Source: an uncultured Acidimicrobiales bacterium
GTDB lineage: Bacteria; Actinomycetota; Acidimicrobiia; Acidimicrobiales; Hopanoidiivorantaceae
DNA: 64,000 bases
Assembly: GCA_958295755.1 (NCBI GenBank)
Contig: OY282367.1
Span: 1,616,022 to 1,680,021 of the forward strand
Direction of reading: 5' to 3'
Shown here piece by piece: positions 58,632 to 64,000 of this stretch; the first letter of the stretch is position 1, and every line of letters begins with the position of its first letter. The notes below the pieces were generated by a model. The model was not told the DNA's origin and searched no databases. It saw only the letters and a program-made list of their open reading frames with translations. Made by a program: the position numbers and the translations under genes.

Positions 58632-59537
58632 TTAGTTTTCCAGCTGCAATACTCGGATGGCATTCTCTCGCAGGAACTTCGGCCAGACATGTTCGCGGAA
58701 AGCAACATTTCGCATTTCTGTCATCTGCCGTTCTAATGACAGACCTGCTGGGAAGTAGCCGCAGTAGATGATTTTGTCGGCACCTCTGGTGTTGGCGTAG
58801 TCAATGATGGCTTGTGGATAGTGTTTGGGGGCGAAGGCACTGGTGCAGTAGTGCAGCCCCGGCCATTTCAGCATCAGTTTCATCGCCAGCTTCTCCCACG
58901 GCTCACAACCGTGTCTCGTGACTATTACTAGCTCGGGAAAGTCGTAGCACACTCTGTCTAACCGCTCCACATGTTGCGGGTCGGTGGGCATTCGGGGGCC
59001 GACCACTCCGCCGTTGATGAAAATTGGTATGTTCAACTCCACACAGGTGGCATAGACGGGATACATTTTCGGGTCGTCAATCGGCACTTGCGGGAACTGG
59101 CCACACGGGAAGCAGCCGACTGCTTTGATGTCGTGGGTAGCTTTAGCTTCCTTGATGCCTCGGACGGTGCCCATGATGTCGTTCGGGTGTACCTCGTAAG
59201 AAAAGAAGAATTTGCCGGGGTATCTGCGGGCTGCTTCTAAGCTCTTTTCGCCGAGACCTGTCATTGCCCGCTCTATGCCCCAGCGGTCAAGCTCTCGGAC
59301 AGTCCATTCAATCGGATCTTCGGAAGGGTCTATGAGGTCGGGCACATTTTTGAACATGTATTCGGCTGGGAATTCAAACATCTGAAGTGAATCCGGGTCT
59401 TTGAATAGCGGTGCCATGAACTCATAGGTTGCTTTTTTGGCTTCTTTGGATGTAAACGGAAAGCCGACGCCGAGATCGATGATCCCGCCGTCCAACATTC
59501 CATCCCAAGGGGCTGGATCTGATGGATTAACTGTCAT
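58632..59537 (-). CDS. Amidohydrolase-2-like protein, metal site altered
   Basis: A 301-residue TIM-barrel protein of the amidohydrolase-2 (Amidohydro_2) family, which holds decarboxylases and hydrolases. Recognisable parts are WTVRELDRWGIERAMTGLG, SYEVHPND, VTRHGCEPW and DKIIYCGYFPAG. The N-terminal HxH that binds metal is missing (IIDLGVGFPF), and the Asp usually found before YP near the end is replaced (CGYFP), so the activity may differ or be lost. The start is set at 59537 because AAGGAG lies six bases upstream. It sits between gcdH and three SDR-type genes. Confidence 0.78.
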   Translation of the reverse strand: MTVNPSDPAPWDGMLDGGIIDLGVGFPFTSKEAKKATYEFMAPLFKDPDSLQMFEFPAEYMFKNVPDLIDPSEDPIEWTVRELDRWGIERAMTGLGEKSLEAARRYPGKFFFSYEVHPNDIMGTVRGIKEAKATHDIKAVGCFPCGQFPQVPIDDPKMYPVYATCVELNIPIFINGGVVGPRMPTDPQHVERLDRVCYDFPELVIVTRHGCEPWEKLAMKLMLKWPGLHYCTSAFAPKHYPQAIIDYANTRGADKIIYCGYFPAGLSLERQMTEMRNVAFREHVWPKFLRENAIRVLQLEN

Positions 59538-59638
59538 TTCTTTCTCCTTGATGATTACTGCCATAAGTTCCAAGTTAGCAAAAACAAAAAAGACGCGCCC
59601 CCGCCTTGGAGTTCCAAGGTTAGGCAGACTGCAGTTTT

Positions 59639-60802
59639 CTAGCTGAAGGCACTTTCGCCGGTGATTGCTTGGCCGAGGATGAGTGTGTGTATTTCGTGGG
59701 TACCTTCGTAGGTATAGACCGATTCTAAGTTTGCCATATGGCGGGCAGGGGGGTAGTCAAACGAGATGCCGTTAGCCCCCATTATGCTACGGGCGGTGCG
59801 GGCGATCTCTAAAGCCGCCCCCACATTGTGACGCTTGCCGTAGCTCACTTGGGCGGGCGACAAGTCACCTCTAGCTTTAAGCTTGGCCAGCTGTGTGGCA
59901 ATGAGGCTGCTGTTGGTTAGCAAGGTAAGCATGTTGACAAGCTTTTCCTGTGTTAGCTGAAACGAGCTGATCGGCTTGGCGAACTGCTTGCGATCGTTGG
60001 CGTATTCCAAAGCGGCAGTCAAGCAAGCACGAGCCGCACCTGTGGCACCAAAGACAATGCCGAAGCGAGCTTCGCTCAAACACGACAGCGGTGCCCGCAA
60101 CCCCGCAGCCCCAGGCAGACGCATTCCTTCAGGCACACGCACATCTGAAAGCGTGAGTTCTGATGTGATAGAAGCCCGCATAGAAGCCTTGCGAGCAATG
60201 TCGCGGGCTTCAAAACCTGCGGAGTCTGTAGGCACAAGAAATCCTCTCACTCCGTCTTCGGTCATCGCCCAAATCACAGCAATGTCAGCGATGCTGCCGT
60301 TGGTGATCCAGAGCTTCGTGCCGTTCAGTAGCCAGTCGCCACCAGATTGGCGGGCGGTAGCTCGCATAGAGGCAGGGTCGCTACCTGCGTCAGGCTCGGT
60401 GAGACCAAAGCAGCCAAGCTTCTCCCCTGCCGCCATAGCGGGCAAAAACTCTTCGCAGTGCTCCTCAGAGCCAAACATGCGAATAGCTGTCATACTCAAC
60501 GACCCTTGCACCGACAAAAAACTGCGCAAACCAGAATCGCCCGCCTCAAGCTCTCTACAGACAATGCCGTAAGCCATCGGCCCGGCCCCCGCGCAACCGT
60601 ATCCTTCCAAGTGCATACCGAACAATCCCAACCCTGCCATCTCCTTCACAAGCCCGAGATCGAACTTCGCCTCCTCAAAGTTCCGAGCGATATCTGGCAG
60701 CACCCGTGTCTCCACAAACGCCCGCACAGTATCTCGCAGCAAACGATCCTCGTCTGAAAGATCAACATCTAGCCCCAAAAAATCCTGCGCTACATTCACC
60801 AT
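59639..60802 (-). CDS. gcdH: Acyl-CoA dehydrogenase, probably glutaryl-CoA dehydrogenase
   Basis: A 387-residue flavoprotein that would oxidise and decarboxylate glutaryl-CoA to crotonyl-CoA in lysine/tryptophan and aromatic breakdown. FAD and acyl motifs are CFGLTEPDAGSDP and WLLNGTKLWITNG. The GCDH-type end is very clear: ANGISFDYPPARHMANLESVYTYEGTHEIH, with the catalytic Glu of YEGT near residue 367. This is the first gene of the minus-strand run. A 60-base spacer separates it from icd on the other strand. Confidence 0.87.
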   Translation of the reverse strand: MVNVAQDFLGLDVDLSDEDRLLRDTVRAFVETRVLPDIARNFEEAKFDLGLVKEMAGLGLFGMHLEGYGCAGAGPMAYGIVCRELEAGDSGLRSFLSVQGSLSMTAIRMFGSEEHCEEFLPAMAAGEKLGCFGLTEPDAGSDPASMRATARQSGGDWLLNGTKLWITNGSIADIAVIWAMTEDGVRGFLVPTDSAGFEARDIARKASMRASITSELTLSDVRVPEGMRLPGAAGLRAPLSCLSEARFGIVFGATGAARACLTAALEYANDRKQFAKPISSFQLTQEKLVNMLTLLTNSSLIATQLAKLKARGDLSPAQVSYGKRHNVGAALEIARTARSIMGANGISFDYPPARHMANLESVYTYEGTHEIHTLILGQAITGESAFS

Positions 60803-60847
60803 CAGCCGAAAGCCTAGCCGCGATTAGTCGGATAACTCATTCCCACA

Positions 60848-60853
60848 TATAAA
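60848..60853 (+). promoter_or_regulatory. -10 box of icd
   Basis: TATAAA lies nine bases before the icd ATG, so the transcript would be leaderless or nearly so. The -35 region (TAGTCG, 60825-60830) is weak. Confidence 0.5.
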
Positions 60854-60862
60854 CTCAGCCCT

Positions 60863-62074
<1,212 letters not shown>

Positions 62075-62090
62075 GGCTATAACAGTAGCA

Positions 62091-62141
62091 ACAACCGCAA
62101 TAACAGGGGCATAACCGCAATAACAGGGGCATAACAGGGGC
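62091..62141 (+). repeat. 20-bp tandem repeat between icd and mdh
   Basis: 62091-62110 and 62111-62130 differ by one base; 62131-62141 is a partial third copy (ATAACAGGGGC). It fills the spacer; GGGGC near its end could help mdh translation. Confidence 0.9.
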
Positions 62142-62148
62142 AATAACT

Positions 62149-63138
62149 ATGACAAAATCACCAGTGCGAGTAGCCGTTACCGGAGCGGCAGGGCAAATCG
62201 GCTACAACCTAATCTTTCGCATCGCTACAGGTCAACTTCTAGGAGAAGAACGATCTATCATCCTTCAGCTTCTAGAAATACCGCCAGCTATGGGCGCGCT
62301 GGAAGGCGTCGCAATGGAGATAGATGACTGCGCCTTTCCGTTGCTCGCAGGCTTGGAACTCTCTGACGATCCGAACACCGCTTTCGCTGGCGTCAGCTGT
62401 GCGCTGCTGGTGGGAAGTCGCCCTCGCACCAAGGGCATGGAGCGCAAAGACCTCATCAGTGCCAACGGCGCGATCTTCACAACCCAAGGCCAAGCTCTAA
62501 ACAATCACGCCGCCAGCGATGTGCGGGTGCTGGTGGTAGGCAACCCAGCCAACACCAACTGCCTCATCGCCAAATCGTCAGCCCCCGACATTGCGCCCGA
62601 GCGTTTTTCTGCCATGACACGCTTGGATCACAACCGCGCTCTGGCACAAGTGAGCCAGAAATGCGGCGTGGCAGTGAGTGACATTTCGCAGATGACAATC
62701 TGGGGCAACCACTCCGCCACGCAATACCCCGATATCTATAACTGTTTGATAGACGGCCAGCCAGCAGCCGAAGTCATAGCAGACGAAGACTGGATTTTCA
62801 ACGACTTCATTCCCACAGTGCAACAGCGCGGCGCAGCTGTGATTGAAGCGCGAGGAGCTTCTAGCGCAGCTTCGGCAGCCAATGCTGTCATTGACCATGT
62901 GCACGACTGGGCAATAAGTAGCCCGCCTGATGATTGGGTGAGTATGTCGGTTCCATCTGATGGTAGCTATGGCGTGCCTGAAGGTCTCATCTCTTCATTT
63001 CCCTGCACTACTAGAGAAGGTAGCTACGCCATCGTGGAAGGCTTAGAGATCAACAGCGTCAGCCGTGAGCACATAGATCGCTCGGTAGCAGAGCTTCAAG
63101 AAGAAAAAGACCTTGTTGCAGAGCTAGGTTTACTATAA
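62149..63138 (+). CDS. mdh: Malate dehydrogenase
   Basis: A 329-residue type 2 MDH interconverting malate and oxaloacetate with NAD. It has the cofactor loop [15 protein letters not shown] (from about residue 12), [37 protein letters not shown], and the catalytic His in [12 protein letters not shown] (about residue 188). The layout matches the cytosolic-type enzymes of actinobacteria. It sits downstream of icd, likely co-expressed as part of the TCA cycle. Confidence 0.95.
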   Translation: MTKSPVRVAVTGAAGQIGYNLIFRIATGQLLGEERSIILQLLEIPPAMGALEGVAMEIDDCAFPLLAGLELSDDPNTAFAGVSCALLVGSRPRTKGMERKDLISANGAIFTTQGQALNNHAASDVRVLVVGNPANTNCLIAKSSAPDIAPERFSAMTRLDHNRALAQVSQKCGVAVSDISQMTIWGNHSATQYPDIYNCLIDGQPAAEVIADEDWIFNDFIPTVQQRGAAVIEARGASSAASAANAVIDHVHDWAISSPPDDWVSMSVPSDGSYGVPEGLISSFPCTTREGSYAIVEGLEINSVSREHIDRSVAELQEEKDLVAELGLL

Positions 63139-63156
63139 TTATGCGAGATTTAGTAA

Positions 63157-63876
63157 ATGAAATCTCAAAATCATCTGCTTCACTCGCTTGCAATAGAGCT
63201 GGCCAGAATATCTGAGGTTTTACGCCAGCGAGAACCGAAAACGGCGGAGGCTTGTGAGGCTTTGCTGGGAATTCGCAGACAGCTGGCGGCGGCTTCGGAG
63301 GCAAACATTGTGAATAGTCAAGCTGGCGCTAAAACTGGCACAGCAACTGACGCGGCAACTGGTGCGGATAGCAGTGCGAAAAGACCCCGTAAGAAATCAC
63401 GCTTTCGCCAAAAGCAACTTATGAATCAGCTCATCAGCGACACCGAACGCCTCACCCTTATGCTTGTCTCAGAGCAGGCAACCGCGGAGGCTGCGTCTGA
63501 AACCTTTGCCGAGTTCCGCCAAGCTGTGGTGGCAACAGCTGGTGAGCGGCGCAAGCATCTCAACGACCTCTCCTATCTCCATTCGATCTCTATCGGTGCC
63601 TCAGAGACCATCGGAGTATCTGAGACCATCGTGGCTGAACTAGAAGATATGTTTCGCAGGGCGGGTGGCACAATCATCGCTGACTACAGTGAAGAACATA
63701 AGTCAGACTTTGATGTATCAGGCAAAGGCTCGCAGATGAAAGTGCTACGCCCCGCCTATACAGCCACGAACGCCGACGGCCGCACCATGCTAGTGGCTCG
63801 CGGCCTAATAGAGATGAGTGCTACTGAGGTGAGCACAGCTGAAGTGAATGCAGCATCGGAAGCAGGGGCAAAATAA
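63157..63876 (+). CDS. Coiled-coil protein upstream of an Hsp70 gene, possibly GrpE-like
   Basis: A 239-residue hydrophilic protein that I do not recognise with certainty. Residues 1-50 and about 85-135 are Ala/Glu/Gln-rich helical stretches, separated by an A/T/G-rich linker and a basic patch (KRPRKKSRFRQK). The C-terminal third (ELEDMFRRAGGTIIADY, then KVLRPAYTATNADGRTMLVARGLIEM) vaguely recalls the beta domain of GrpE, with VLRPA in place. Its stop overlaps the start of an Hsp70-family gene (TAATG), which supports a co-chaperone role. The start has no strong ribosome binding site. Confidence 0.6.
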   Translation: MKSQNHLLHSLAIELARISEVLRQREPKTAEACEALLGIRRQLAAASEANIVNSQAGAKTGTATDAATGADSSAKRPRKKSRFRQKQLMNQLISDTERLTLMLVSEQATAEAASETFAEFRQAVVATAGERRKHLNDLSYLHSISIGASETIGVSETIVAELEDMFRRAGGTIIADYSEEHKSDFDVSGKGSQMKVLRPAYTATNADGRTMLVARGLIEMSATEVSTAEVNAASEAGAK

Positions 63877-64000
63877 TGGCAGCTATAGGCATAGACTTCG
63901 GCACGACTAACTGCGTCGTCTCTATCTTTGAAGGTGGCGATATCAGCACCATACGTATCGGCGAACCGCCACTGGAGTGGGGCGAGCTAGGCCACGATCT
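63876..64000 (+). CDS. Hsp70-family protein (3' end outside window)
   Basis: The first 41 codons begin MAAIGIDFGTTNCVVSIFEGG, the phosphate-1 loop of the Hsp70/actin ATPase fold. The ATG overlaps the stop of the preceding gene. The next residues (ISTIRIGEPPLEWGELGHD) do not look like standard DnaK, so it may be a divergent Hsp70-like protein rather than DnaK itself. Confidence 0.75.
   Translation, partial: MAAIGIDFGTTNCVVSIFEGGDISTIRIGEPPLEWGELGHD

Noticed and set aside
59574..59638. Spacer between gcdH and the amidohydrolase gene checked for a terminator or small gene
   Set aside because: There is no stable hairpin with a T-run and no open frame with a ribosome binding site.

Overview
The window looks like a chromosome segment of an actinobacterium, plausibly from Acidimicrobiia. 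The clues are an F420-type luciferase-like oxidoreductase, the actinobacterial DUF3090/SCO1664 gene pair, a CtpE-like P-type ATPase, several leaderless or near-leaderless starts, and a catabolic set (acyl-CoA dehydrogenase, SDRs, amidohydrolase). The lineage is an inference; there is no rRNA, and I saw no tRNA.

Bases 1-41445 hold four tandem paralogous genes on the + strand for secreted giant repeat proteins: a 5'-truncated one of at least 1375 aa, then 1760, 1732 and 8806 aa. The last is a single uninterrupted 26.4 kb frame. All are built from about 85-100 residue beta-rich repeats, each with a conserved Cys pair (one Cys in a T/SCGDAT-like motif, one in a GCxFTVT-like motif). In genes 2-4 these alternate with plant-type leucine-rich-repeat (LRR) modules that have Cys-containing caps. 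The 8806-aa protein has 12 LRR modules and about 50 beta repeats between Thr-rich linkers. Genes 1-3 share a Cys-containing C-terminal domain; gene 4 ends in a different WNLI-type domain. No sortase signal or C-terminal membrane anchor is visible.

Bases 41476-50681 hold an LLM oxidoreductase, the DUF3090/SCO1664 pair, a 3-hydroxyacyl-CoA-type SDR, a PlsC acyltransferase, a class I aminotransferase, leuD, a nitrilase-family amidase, and a type II restriction-modification pair (Dam-like methyltransferase plus SacI-like endonuclease). The R-M pair sits between 22-bp direct repeats that duplicate the start region of the following ATPase gene.

Bases 50695-56101 hold the P-type ATPase, folD (minus strand, overlapping the ATPase tail to tail), a leucyl aminopeptidase, and a Bcp/PrxQ-type peroxiredoxin. 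In the peroxiredoxin the peroxidatic Cys codon is TGA and a SECIS-like hairpin follows, so it is probably a selenoprotein.

Bases 56183-60802 (minus strand) run gcdH, amidohydrolase-like gene, SDR, degenerate SDR, SDR: a probable acyl-CoA/carbonyl catabolic operon. Bases 60863-64000 (plus strand) hold icd and mdh of the TCA cycle, a coiled-coil protein, and the start of an Hsp70-family gene.

A theme across the window is short tandem duplication. Spacers, gene starts and low-complexity inserts inside conserved enzymes carry 15-42 bp tandem repeats, and the giant genes show the same process at 72 bp, 2 kb and 2.5 kb scales.
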